Source of the DNA: Paenibacillus_E sp042676385
GTDB lineage: Bacteria; Bacillota; Bacilli; Paenibacillales; NBRC-103111
Assembly: GCF_042676385.1 (NCBI RefSeq)
Contig: NZ_JBHTHA010000023.1
Coordinates: 1 to 64,000, forward strand
Direction: 5' to 3'
DNA: 64,000 nt
Part shown: positions 41,765-48,655 of the stretch, one piece after another
How the letters are laid out: each line of letters opens with the position of its first letter
Numbering within the stretch: position 1 is the first letter of the stretch
The notes under the pieces: model-generated
The model's database searches: none
What the model saw: only the letters and a program-made list of their open reading frames with translations
Told to the model about the DNA's origin: nothing
Position numbers and translations under genes: made by a program

Positions 41765-42397
41765 TTAAAACGTATTGGATACCGTAATTTGATCGACGGA
41801 AAAGCGGCCAGCCGGTCTTGCTGGCGATGCTGCCAACCCTACGCTGATTAACATTACAGGCACGTAGCGTGCAGGCACGTTAAATTCTTGGACAAATTTG
41901 GCTGCATCGTAGCCGCCCATTGGACATGTATCATAACCCATAGCTTTAGCGGCAATCATAAGCTGCATAGCTGCGAGAGACGCATTGCGAATAGCTTCAT
42001 CGCGTGCAACTTGCGGATATTGATAAGCACCCTCAATTTGAGAGACAAGGTTATCCATCAATTCTTTAGGCATAAACCCGCCTTCAACTGTCGGACCGAA
42101 TACGAGCTGTGCGTTTTTATTAGCTTCAAGATCGCCCAGAATCGCAATCACAACTGAGCTTTCTACGATTTGTTTTTGACCGTATGCGATAGGAAGAAGT
42201 TTTTCTTTGTACGCTTGATCCTCAATAACTAGAAGCTTCCAGTGTTGAAGGTTCCAAGAAGATGGCGCTTCTGAAGTAGATTTTAGCAGCTGCTCAAGAT
42301 CTTCCTTCGGCATTTTATGCCCGGTTTTGTATTGTTTTACGGAATGACGATCGCTTAATACTTTTAAAACCTCGGATTTTACGGCTTGTTGACTCAT
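41765..42397 (-). CDS. Nitroreductase family NAD(P)H-dependent FMN oxidoreductase
   Basis: About 210 aa. Family motifs: DRHSVKQYKTGHKMPKEDLE near the N-terminus, SSWNLQHWKLLVI (FMN contact), LAAMQLMIAAKAMGYDTCPM with the Gly-rich segment MGGYDA. It resembles YodC-type enzymes, which reduce quinones and nitro compounds. The start is ATG 42397 (MSQQAV); the upstream in-frame TTG at 42415 is part of the TTGGAGGGC ribosome binding site. A clear minus-strand promoter with a dyad overlapping the -10 suggests control by a redox-responsive repressor. Confidence 0.88.
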   Translation of the reverse strand: MSQQAVKSEVLKVLSDRHSVKQYKTGHKMPKEDLEQLLKSTSEAPSSWNLQHWKLLVIEDQAYKEKLLPIAYGQKQIVESSVVIAILGDLEANKNAQLVFGPTVEGGFMPKELMDNLVSQIEGAYQYPQVARDEAIRNASLAAMQLMIAAKAMGYDTCPMGGYDAAKFVQEFNVPARYVPVMLISVGLAASPARPAGRFSVDQITVSNTF

Positions 42398-42569
42398 AGG
42401 TAAGATGCCCTCCAATTGTAAAATGAATTCTGTTTAGTTTGTTTCGGATAGAAGAAAGTAAACAACCAAGCTCTCAAAAAATGCTGCCAACGCAGGCTTA
42501 ATGAGGAATTTAGCGATGTTTTTAAGCATCCTAAACTTGGATTTAACTGCAACTCTATCAGTAACAATT

Positions 42570-42605
42570 TACTGTAATCATAAATAGTATAGTTTTTGTT
42601 GTCAA
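42570..42605 (-). promoter_or_regulatory. Promoter of the nitroreductase gene with overlapping dyad operator
   Basis: On the minus strand TTGACA (42600-42605), a 17-bp spacer and TATGAT (42577-42582). A partial dyad, TACTRT...AYAGTA (42570-42589), spans the -10. It loosely resembles YodB/HxlR boxes (TACTATTTGTAAGTA) known upstream of related oxidoreductase genes. The promoter is strong; the operator is an inference. Confidence 0.7.
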
Positions 42606-42613
42606 GCTGCTCT

Positions 42614-42641
42614 TTCACACTGTCGTAAAATGTTGGATAAT
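42614..42641 (+). promoter_or_regulatory. Promoter of the small plus-strand ORF
   Basis: TTCACA (42614-42619), a 16-bp spacer and GATAAT (42636-42641), divergent from the nitroreductase promoter. Confidence 0.55.
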
Positions 42642-42670
42642 GGAAGAAGAAAGAAAGGGGGATGATCCTC

Positions 42671-42946
42671 TTGAAAATGACGCAAAAAGAATTAAGTCAT
42701 CTTATTTTTTTATCTGAAGTGGTGCTGACCGGCAAAAAAAAGAGCCTCATGGATGAGACTCTCCAATGCTTGCTTTATATTGTCAAATCTCTCGAAGAGA
42801 TCGATCTTCCCGATTCCGTCGTTGATCAGATTGACCGGTTGATCGGTCTAATCGAAGCTGACTTGCGCGAAGAAAACGAGCGAATACAGGAGATCCGCAG
42901 CCATTTGGACTGGCCTCAAAATGTACGGCGCAAGCCTTTAGGGTAA
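42671..42946 (+). CDS. Small cytoplasmic protein, unknown function
   Basis: About 91 aa, probably from TTG 42671 (10 nt after AAAGGGGG) or ATG 42677; ATG 42662 is too close to that site. The product is helical and charged (LSHLIFLSEVVLTGKKKSLM, IDRLIGLIEADLREENERIQ) and ends WPQNVRRKPLG. It overlaps the convergent methyltransferase gene by 31 nt at its 3' end. A promoter and ribosome binding site support it, but I know no family. Confidence 0.6.
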   Translation: MKMTQKELSHLIFLSEVVLTGKKKSLMDETLQCLLYIVKSLEEIDLPDSVVDQIDRLIGLIEADLREENERIQEIRSHLDWPQNVRRKPLG

Positions 42947-44307
42947 TGATTTTTGATTTGTCCTTCACTCTCTTTCCCCCATCCAAGAGGGAAGCCGTCG
43001 ACGGCTATGACGACCCAGCCGCTCTCGGCTCGACCCGTAAATAGAGCCTCACCGCGCAAGTAAGCTTCGGCTTCTTTGGAATCTGCATTTATGCTGTAAG
43101 TTCTAGCTGTCTGCAACTCCCCCGCCGTTAAAGCAAGTGCCAGTGCGTGAGAGGGTTCGAAGCGGTTTTTCTTCAGCTCGCCTGCGTGCAATCCGGGACG
43201 CAGCACTTTCAATCCATCCAGATGCTGGCTTCCGAAATCTTCGGTCGAAGGCAGTAAGTAAAGTTGCTCGCCAAAAAGCAGCGGCTCCATGCGATCGAAT
43301 GAATAATCCGGAATAGCAGCTTTGCAAAAATTCTCAAATTGCTGTAAGGCTTCCGCGGTTTGTTTGTTTATTTTTGCGGGTTTAATCGGACTGGTTTTAC
43401 GGCGAGCTGAATGGGCTGTTTTTATTTGTTCTAGCTCGGATTCTTCCTGTAAGTCTTTTTTTCTCAGTAAGGCAACGAAATGTCCTTCGCCTTTTTGCTT
43501 GTGCGGCCAAATACGCTCCGTACGAAGCAGCTCCATCTCCGGGTAACGGCGCAATAACTCCTCAACGGTATACTCATTTTCCTCCCGATTGAACGTACAA
43601 GTGGAATAAGCCATCAGCCCTCCGGCTTTGAGCATAGCAACGGCATCAGGTAAAATATCCATTTGACGCGCGGCGCACATAGCCACATGGTCCGGCGACC
43701 ACTCGGCAATCGCGTCAGGGTCTTTGCGGAACATGCCTTCACCGGAACAAGGAGCATCCAGCATGATTTTATCAAAAAAGATAGGGAACTTCTTTGCAAG
43801 TTTATCCGGTGCGGCACTGGTCACCACAGCATTCGTAATGCCCATGCGTTCTATATTTTCCGATAGTATTTTAGCCCGAGTCGGATGAATTTCATTCGCG
43901 ATGAGTAAGCCTTTTCCTTGCATACAGCCTGCGATTTGCGTTGATTTTCCGCCGGGAGCGCCGGCCAGATCGAGAACAGTTTCACCTGGAGCGGGATTCA
44001 GCATGGCAACAGCTGACATCGCGGAAGGCTCCTGAATATAGTAAAGGCCTGCGGCGTGAAACGGGTGTTTGCCTGGGCGGAGCTTTTCGTCATAATAATA
44101 ACCCGCCCAGCACCATGGCACGGGTTCCAGCTCAAACGTTTGAATCAACTTCTCTGACACAGTAGAGCCGGGAACAATTTTCAATGGATTCAATCGCAAC
44201 CCTTGAGTACGCTGATGTTCATAACTTTGCAGAAATGCATTGGCTTCTTCGCCTAGCATATCCTTCATTCGTTCTATATAAGCAGGCGGCAATGAAACCA
44301 TGGACAT
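42916..44307 (-). CDS. Second RsmF-type rRNA (cytosine-C5) methyltransferase
   Basis: A 463-aa paralogue of the enzyme at 24962. The SAM site is LDLAGAPGGKSTQIAG, the PCS motif is LDAPCSGEGMFRKDP and the nucleophile motif is YSTCTFNREENE. It shares the PGKHPFHAAGLYYIQEPSAM block with its paralogue and ends GWGKESEGQIKNHYPKGLRR. Note LDLAGAPGG, where the paralogue has LDLCAAPGG. It lacks the GC-rich Arg/Ala linker of the other copy. The start ATG 44307 has AAAGGAGC upstream. Confidence 0.88.
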   Translation of the reverse strand: MSMVSLPPAYIERMKDMLGEEANAFLQSYEHQRTQGLRLNPLKIVPGSTVSEKLIQTFELEPVPWCWAGYYYDEKLRPGKHPFHAAGLYYIQEPSAMSAVAMLNPAPGETVLDLAGAPGGKSTQIAGCMQGKGLLIANEIHPTRAKILSENIERMGITNAVVTSAAPDKLAKKFPIFFDKIMLDAPCSGEGMFRKDPDAIAEWSPDHVAMCAARQMDILPDAVAMLKAGGLMAYSTCTFNREENEYTVEELLRRYPEMELLRTERIWPHKQKGEGHFVALLRKKDLQEESELEQIKTAHSARRKTSPIKPAKINKQTAEALQQFENFCKAAIPDYSFDRMEPLLFGEQLYLLPSTEDFGSQHLDGLKVLRPGLHAGELKKNRFEPSHALALALTAGELQTARTYSINADSKEAEAYLRGEALFTGRAESGWVVIAVDGFPLGWGKESEGQIKNHYPKGLRRTF

Positions 44308-44367
44308 ATGTGAAAAGCTCCTTTTTTGTTCGCCAAGTTTAGTCGTGTTAAAAATTAAACAGAAACT

Positions 44368-44376
44368 ATTATACCA
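44368..44376 (-). promoter_or_regulatory. Extended -10 for the second methyltransferase gene
   Basis: On the minus strand TGGTATAAT, with TATAAT at 44368-44373; I see no clear -35. Confidence 0.5.
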
Positions 44377-44422
44377 TATTTGATGGATCTTCGAGTGGGG
44401 CTCAAAGTCTCTCCGTTTTGGA

Positions 44423-44452
44423 TTGTGAGAAGCGAGTGTTACATGATATAAT
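44423..44452 (+). promoter_or_regulatory. Promoter of the que operon
   Basis: TTGTGA (44423-44428), an 18-bp spacer and an extended -10 TGATATAAT (44444-44452). The leader to queD is short, leaving no room for a full preQ1 riboswitch. Confidence 0.65.
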
Positions 44453-44488
44453 CAAAAGTACTGTTTTTTTATAGATGAGGTGATAGAT

Positions 44489-44962
44489 ATGGGGTTCGAA
44501 ATCCCAAGAGATGTACAAATATTGGGGCGCGACATCGAAGAGAGTCAACTGAAATATCATCACAAATCCGTATTGGTTTCCAAGGAGTTTACGTTTGATA
44601 GTGCGCACCATCTGCACTGTTATGAAGGTAAATGTAAAAATCTGCATGGGCATACCTACAAGCTGCAAGTTATTATGCGCGGGAAAGTAGATAGCCGGGG
44701 GATCGCTATAGATTTTGGAGATATTAAACGTATTGCTAAGGAACGCGTCATTGATCGGCTCGATCATCAATATTTGAACGATGTTTTGCCGCCGATGAAC
44801 ACGACGGCTGAGAATATGGTCGTATGGATGTACGAGCAAATTCAGCAAGGATTAATGGAAGAGCAGCTTTATCCTGCTATTCAGCTGGAAGAAATCCGGC
44901 TTTGGGAAACGCCGACCAGCTACGCGGCCGTCACGCGCTCGATGATGGAGGAGGACGTATAA
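44489..44962 (+). CDS. queD: 6-carboxy-5,6,7,8-tetrahydropterin synthase
   Basis: About 157 aa. QueD converts 7,8-dihydroneopterin triphosphate to carboxytetrahydropterin in queuosine precursor synthesis. The zinc-binding His residues are in FDSAHHLHCYEGKC and LHGHTYKL, with the catalytic Cys in the former. The family acidic motif AIDFGDIKRI and LDHQYLNDV are present. The start is ATG 44489, 6 nt after GAGGTG. The N-terminus has about 25 residues ahead of the core (MGFEIPRDVQILGRDI). The stop overlaps the queE start (TAATG). First gene of queDEC. Confidence 0.9.
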   Translation: MGFEIPRDVQILGRDIEESQLKYHHKSVLVSKEFTFDSAHHLHCYEGKCKNLHGHTYKLQVIMRGKVDSRGIAIDFGDIKRIAKERVIDRLDHQYLNDVLPPMNTTAENMVVWMYEQIQQGLMEEQLYPAIQLEEIRLWETPTSYAAVTRSMMEEDV

Positions 44963-45642
44963 TGCGTGATTTCCGCATTCCGATGGTAGAGATTTTCGAG
45001 ACGGTTGAAGGCGAAGGGACCCGTGCTGGGTTCCCGACGGTCTTCGTCCGTCTTTTTGGCTGCAACCTGCGCTGTACATGGTGCGACACCAAGTACAGCT
45101 ATCCGCCCGCGGAAGCGGAGCGCACCATGACCATCGCTGAGATTCTCAGCGAGGTCAGCGCGTACCGCTCCCGGCATATTTGCCTCACCGGCGGCGAGCC
45201 GCTCCTTTACGGCGAAAAGTCGCTCGCACTTGTCGAAGCGCTCGCCGCGTTCGAGCAGGTCGACGACCTGCACATCGAGACGAACGGCGCGATCGATCTC
45301 GCGCCGTTTGTCCAGGCAATCGCATCACCGAAGGTGCGATATATCATGGACTTTAAGCTGCCCGACTCGGGCGAGATGGGGCAGATGATCACGAGCAACC
45401 TCGGCCTGCTGCGCGAGCAGGATGAGCTAAAGTTCGTCATCGGCAGCGAGGACGATTTCCGCACCGCGGTAGAAGTGCTGCAGCAGCATCCGACGAAGGC
45501 GCTGCCGATGTTCAGCCCGGTGTGGGAGACGATGCCGCCGCGCAAGCTCGTGGAGCTAATGCTCGCCGCCGGGCTATCCAAGGTAAAGCTGAATATGCAG
45601 CTTCATAAAATCATTTGGGACCCTGCGATGCGAGGGGTATAA
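44962..45642 (+). CDS. queE: 7-carboxy-7-deazaguanine synthase (radical SAM)
   Basis: 226 aa from ATG 44962 behind GAGGAGG. QueE rearranges carboxytetrahydropterin to 7-carboxy-7-deazaguanine. The cluster ligands are Cys34, Cys38 and Cys41 in GCNLRCTWCDTKYS, the standard CX3CX2C motif. LTGGEPLLYG binds SAM and HIETNGAIDL is family-typical. The coding sequence is far richer in G+C at third positions than queD and queC on either side. Overlap with the queD stop supports coupling. Confidence 0.92.
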   Translation: MRDFRIPMVEIFETVEGEGTRAGFPTVFVRLFGCNLRCTWCDTKYSYPPAEAERTMTIAEILSEVSAYRSRHICLTGGEPLLYGEKSLALVEALAAFEQVDDLHIETNGAIDLAPFVQAIASPKVRYIMDFKLPDSGEMGQMITSNLGLLREQDELKFVIGSEDDFRTAVEVLQQHPTKALPMFSPVWETMPPRKLVELMLAAGLSKVKLNMQLHKIIWDPAMRGV

Positions 45643-45697
45643 CGAACGAACGAGCATACACGCCATTTTCAATTTCACATAAAATCGAGGTGTTTTT

Positions 45698-46408
45698 ATG
45701 AACAACAGCATTAACAATAACAGCAAAAAAGCGGTCGTGATCCTAAGCGGAGGACTGGACAGCACGACCTGTATGGGACTTGCTAAAGCGAAAGGGTACG
45801 AGCTTTATCCGATTTCTTTTGATTACGGACAACGCCACCGGATCGAACTTGAGAATGCCAAGCAAGTGGCAGAGCATTATGGTGTTAGCAGCCGTCATAA
45901 AATCATTAAGCTCGACTTCCTCCGCGATTTCGGCGGCAGCGCATTGACGGATGATTCCATTGATGTGCCGAATGTGGTGAGCGGCGCGGCAACAGATACT
46001 TCGGAAATTCCTGTTACCTATGTGCCAGGTCGCAACCTGCTTTTCCTATCCATTGCAACTTCTTACGCGGAAGTCACAGGCTCCGAAGCGATATATATCG
46101 GTGTTAATGCGCTCGACTACAGCGGTTATCCGGACTGCCGTCCTGAATTTATCGGCAAAGTGGAAGAAGTGATTGCACTGGCTACGAAAGTGGGCGTTGA
46201 AGGAAAAGGAATTACGATTGAAACGCCTCTGATCAACTGGACGAAAGCGCAAATCATTCAGGAAGGTCTTAAGATAGGCGTGCCGTATGAATTGACGACT
46301 TCTTGCTATAACGGAAAAGCAGAAGCCTGCGGAGAGTGCGATAGCTGCCGTTTGCGTCTGAAAGGCTTTGAAGAAGCGGGCTCGAAAGACCCGATTGCAT
46401 ACCTGTAA
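45698..46408 (+). CDS. queC: 7-cyano-7-deazaguanine synthase
   Basis: A 236-aa ATP-dependent enzyme that converts carboxydeazaguanine to preQ0 using ammonia. The PP-loop VILSGGLDSTTCMGLA is near the N-terminus, NVVSGAATDTSEIPVTYVPG and CRPEFIGKVEE are core segments, and zinc-binding Cys are in TSCYNG...ACGECDSCRLR. GAGGTG site. No queF (preQ0 reductase) is in the window, so preQ0 use may be completed elsewhere. The next gene, a response regulator, is 35 nt away and may or may not share the transcript. Confidence 0.93.
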   Translation: MNNSINNNSKKAVVILSGGLDSTTCMGLAKAKGYELYPISFDYGQRHRIELENAKQVAEHYGVSSRHKIIKLDFLRDFGGSALTDDSIDVPNVVSGAATDTSEIPVTYVPGRNLLFLSIATSYAEVTGSEAIYIGVNALDYSGYPDCRPEFIGKVEEVIALATKVGVEGKGITIETPLINWTKAQIIQEGLKIGVPYELTTSCYNGKAEACGECDSCRLRLKGFEEAGSKDPIAYL

Positions 46409-46443
46409 TACACCGAGCGCCAGAGGGAAAGGCGGAACGAGGT

Positions 46444-47121
46444 ATGGCTAAAATTATGGTCGTGGATGACGATCCCGGGATCCGGGAACTGATACGCGTC
46501 TATCTGGTTGGCGAAGGGTTGGATGTTCTGGAAGCCAGCAACGGGCGGGATGCGCTCCGATTGTTGGAAACGACACCCGCGGATCTCGTCGTCCTGGATG
46601 TCATGATGCCTTATATGGACGGTTGGGAACTATGCCGCGAGCTTAGAGCGCAATACAGCGACCTGCCAATGCTCATGGTAACCGCCAAGGGCGAGTCTGC
46701 GCACAAAGTCAAAGGATTTCAGCTGGGCACGGACGATTATGTCGTCAAACCATTTGATCCTGTTGAACTGGTGATGCGTGTGAAAGCTCTGCTGAAACGC
46801 TACCGAATTGCTTCTTCCCAGACCATCCATATCGGGGATATGATCATTGACCGCAAATCACTAGAAGTTCGTGTACAGGATCAGAGTTTCTACCTGCCGC
46901 TGAAGGAATTTGAACTGCTATACAAGCTCGCCAGTTATCCGGCCCAAATCTTCACGCGCGCTCAGCTCATTGAGCAAATTTGGGGGATTGACTACGAAGG
47001 CGATGAACGTACGGTTGATGTGCATATCAAGAGGCTGCGGGAGCGTTTTGAACCGCTGACTGAACATTTTCATATTGTCACCATCCGTGGTCTGGGCTAT
47101 CGCCTTGAGGTGAGAACATGA
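46444..47121 (+). CDS. OmpR/PhoB-family response regulator
   Basis: A 225-aa regulator. The receiver has Asp8-Asp9, phospho-acceptor Asp52 (VVLDVMMPYMDG) and Lys in DDYVVKPFDP. The C-terminal winged helix is LPLKEFELLYKLASYPAQIF...RTVDVHIKRLRERFE. Its stop overlaps the kinase start by 4 nt. An 11-bp direct repeat in front of the RND pump (48564-48585) is a plausible target, so the pair likely senses envelope stress or a drug and induces the pump. Confidence 0.92.
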   Translation: MAKIMVVDDDPGIRELIRVYLVGEGLDVLEASNGRDALRLLETTPADLVVLDVMMPYMDGWELCRELRAQYSDLPMLMVTAKGESAHKVKGFQLGTDDYVVKPFDPVELVMRVKALLKRYRIASSQTIHIGDMIIDRKSLEVRVQDQSFYLPLKEFELLYKLASYPAQIFTRAQLIEQIWGIDYEGDERTVDVHIKRLRERFEPLTEHFHIVTIRGLGYRLEVRT

Positions 47122-48524
47122 TAAAAACGCTGTATTTACGGGTCGTTTTAACATTTTCTGCGGTTGTTGTTATTAGTGTCTTGCTTGCATTTCCTATCAC
47201 GATGATGTTATACACGAATCGGATAACGACCGAAATTCAAGACAGCCTGCTCAAAGCGGGGAAGCAGCTCGTCTCGATGAGTGTTGAATATCAACCTGTT
47301 TCATTAGAAACTTTTCTGGAAGGAAGCACCAAACTGAACGATGGCTACTATTTAATCATGTTTGACAGCAGCGGGAAAAGATACACGTTTGGTTTGCAAC
47401 AAAAAGACGTATTGCTGCGTATTGAGCCTGAAGTTGTTACAAAGGTTTTGGATGGTGACGTTTTTAAGAGCGGGAATATGCAGTACTTCAGTTTGAAAGA
47501 TCCGAAGAATTTCATGGTAGGTCTTCCCTTGGAATCGAATGGCGAAAATTACGCACTGTTCGTAATCCCTAAGATAAACAAAGAACAGGGTGCACAAATT
47601 CGAACGATGATTGTAACCTCTCTAGCCATTGTATTGCTGATCGGAAGCTTGCTCATTTTAATTGCATCTAGATATATTGTAAGTCCGGTTAAAATGCTGA
47701 CTTTGGCGACCAATCGGCTGGCCAGAGGAAATTTTAATGTAAATGTAAAAGTCAAAAGGAAAGACGAAATCGGGTTTCTTGCGGAAAGTTTCAACTATAT
47801 GGCTGGCGAGTTGAAGCAATTGGAGCAAATGAGGCAAGATTTTGTCTCCAATGTCTCTCATGAGATCCAATCCCCATTAACATCCATTCGCGGCTTTTCC
47901 AAAGCGTTGCGGCAGCCCGATATCAAAGAACAAGACCGTGATCGATATTTGGAAATCATTGAACGGGAAAGCGAGCGATTATCGCGGTTAAGTGAAAATC
48001 TGTTGAAGCTTGCGTCCCTGGAGTCGGAGCATCATCCGTTTCATTCTACAACGTTTGATTTGGACGAGCAATTGCGCCGCGTTGTTGTTTTCTATGAACC
48101 GCAGTGGTCGGAAAAACAGCTGGAGTTGGATCTGATTTTGCCCAAATTGAAGATAACGGCGGATGCCGATCAGCTCAATCAGGTTTGGATCAATCTGCTG
48201 GGCAATGCGATCAAATTCACGCCACCGCATGGCATGATCCGGCTGAAGCTTGAAGCTCAAACCGACCGGGTTCATGTGCTCATTCAAGACAGCGGAATCG
48301 GGATTCGAAAAGAAGATCTGGAGCGAATTTTTGACCGCTTCTACAAGGCTGATCCGGCCAGGCAGCGCGATATTGGGGGAAGCGGCCTGGGACTGGCTAT
48401 CGCTCGAAAAATCGTGGACATGCATAAGGGCATGATTGAAGTTCGAAGTGAGCCTGGAGATGGAACCTTGTTCGTCATAACGCTCCCCATTACAACCTAT
48501 CCGCATAAACCGCATAAACCATGA
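47118..48524 (+). CDS. Two-TM sensor histidine kinase
   Basis: 468 aa. TM1 at about 7-29, an extracytoplasmic sensor loop (about 30-160), TM2 at about 168-188 (VTSLAIVLLIGSLLILIA), HAMP (about 190-240), HisKA with His248 in SNVSHEIQSPL, and HATPase_c (NLLGNAIKFTP, DSGIGIRKEDLERIFDRFYK, GGSGLGLAIARKI). The acceptor motif has Gln-Ser where HELRTP is common (HEIQSP), a variant also found in related kinases. It ends with a tandem PHKPHKP. ATGA overlap with the regulator gene. Confidence 0.92.
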   Translation: MIKTLYLRVVLTFSAVVVISVLLAFPITMMLYTNRITTEIQDSLLKAGKQLVSMSVEYQPVSLETFLEGSTKLNDGYYLIMFDSSGKRYTFGLQQKDVLLRIEPEVVTKVLDGDVFKSGNMQYFSLKDPKNFMVGLPLESNGENYALFVIPKINKEQGAQIRTMIVTSLAIVLLIGSLLILIASRYIVSPVKMLTLATNRLARGNFNVNVKVKRKDEIGFLAESFNYMAGELKQLEQMRQDFVSNVSHEIQSPLTSIRGFSKALRQPDIKEQDRDRYLEIIERESERLSRLSENLLKLASLESEHHPFHSTTFDLDEQLRRVVVFYEPQWSEKQLELDLILPKLKITADADQLNQVWINLLGNAIKFTPPHGMIRLKLEAQTDRVHVLIQDSGIGIRKEDLERIFDRFYKADPARQRDIGGSGLGLAIARKIVDMHKGMIEVRSEPGDGTLFVITLPITTYPHKPHKP

Positions 48525-48526
48525 AT

Positions 48527-48559
48527 CCTTGGAGTTTAAAAAATTCCAAGGTTTTTTTA
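48527..48559 (+). terminator. Terminator after the two-component genes
   Basis: CCTTGGA (48527-48533) pairs with TTCCAAGG (48544-48551), followed by TTTTTTT. Confidence 0.9.
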
Positions 48560-48563
48560 TTTT

Positions 48564-48585
48564 GTTCATATTGAGTTCATATTCG
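48564..48585 (+). promoter_or_regulatory. Tandem 11-bp direct repeat, probable OmpR-type operator
   Basis: GTTCATATTGA (48564-48574) is followed directly by GTTCATATTCG (48575-48585), nine identical bases in an 11-bp phase. Head-to-tail repeats at one helical turn are the usual target of OmpR/PhoB regulators. The site lies between the regulator/kinase terminator and the RND gene. Confidence 0.65.
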
Positions 48586-48655
48586 GTATGTATCTTGTTG
48601 CTATGAAACATTTCATGAAAATGGATAGTGCAATTGATATGAGGGGAGTACAGGA

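Noticed and set aside
44308..44488. preQ1 riboswitch before queD
   Set aside because: The promoter at 44423-44452 leaves a leader of only about 30 nt, and no preQ1-type pseudoknot pattern is visible.
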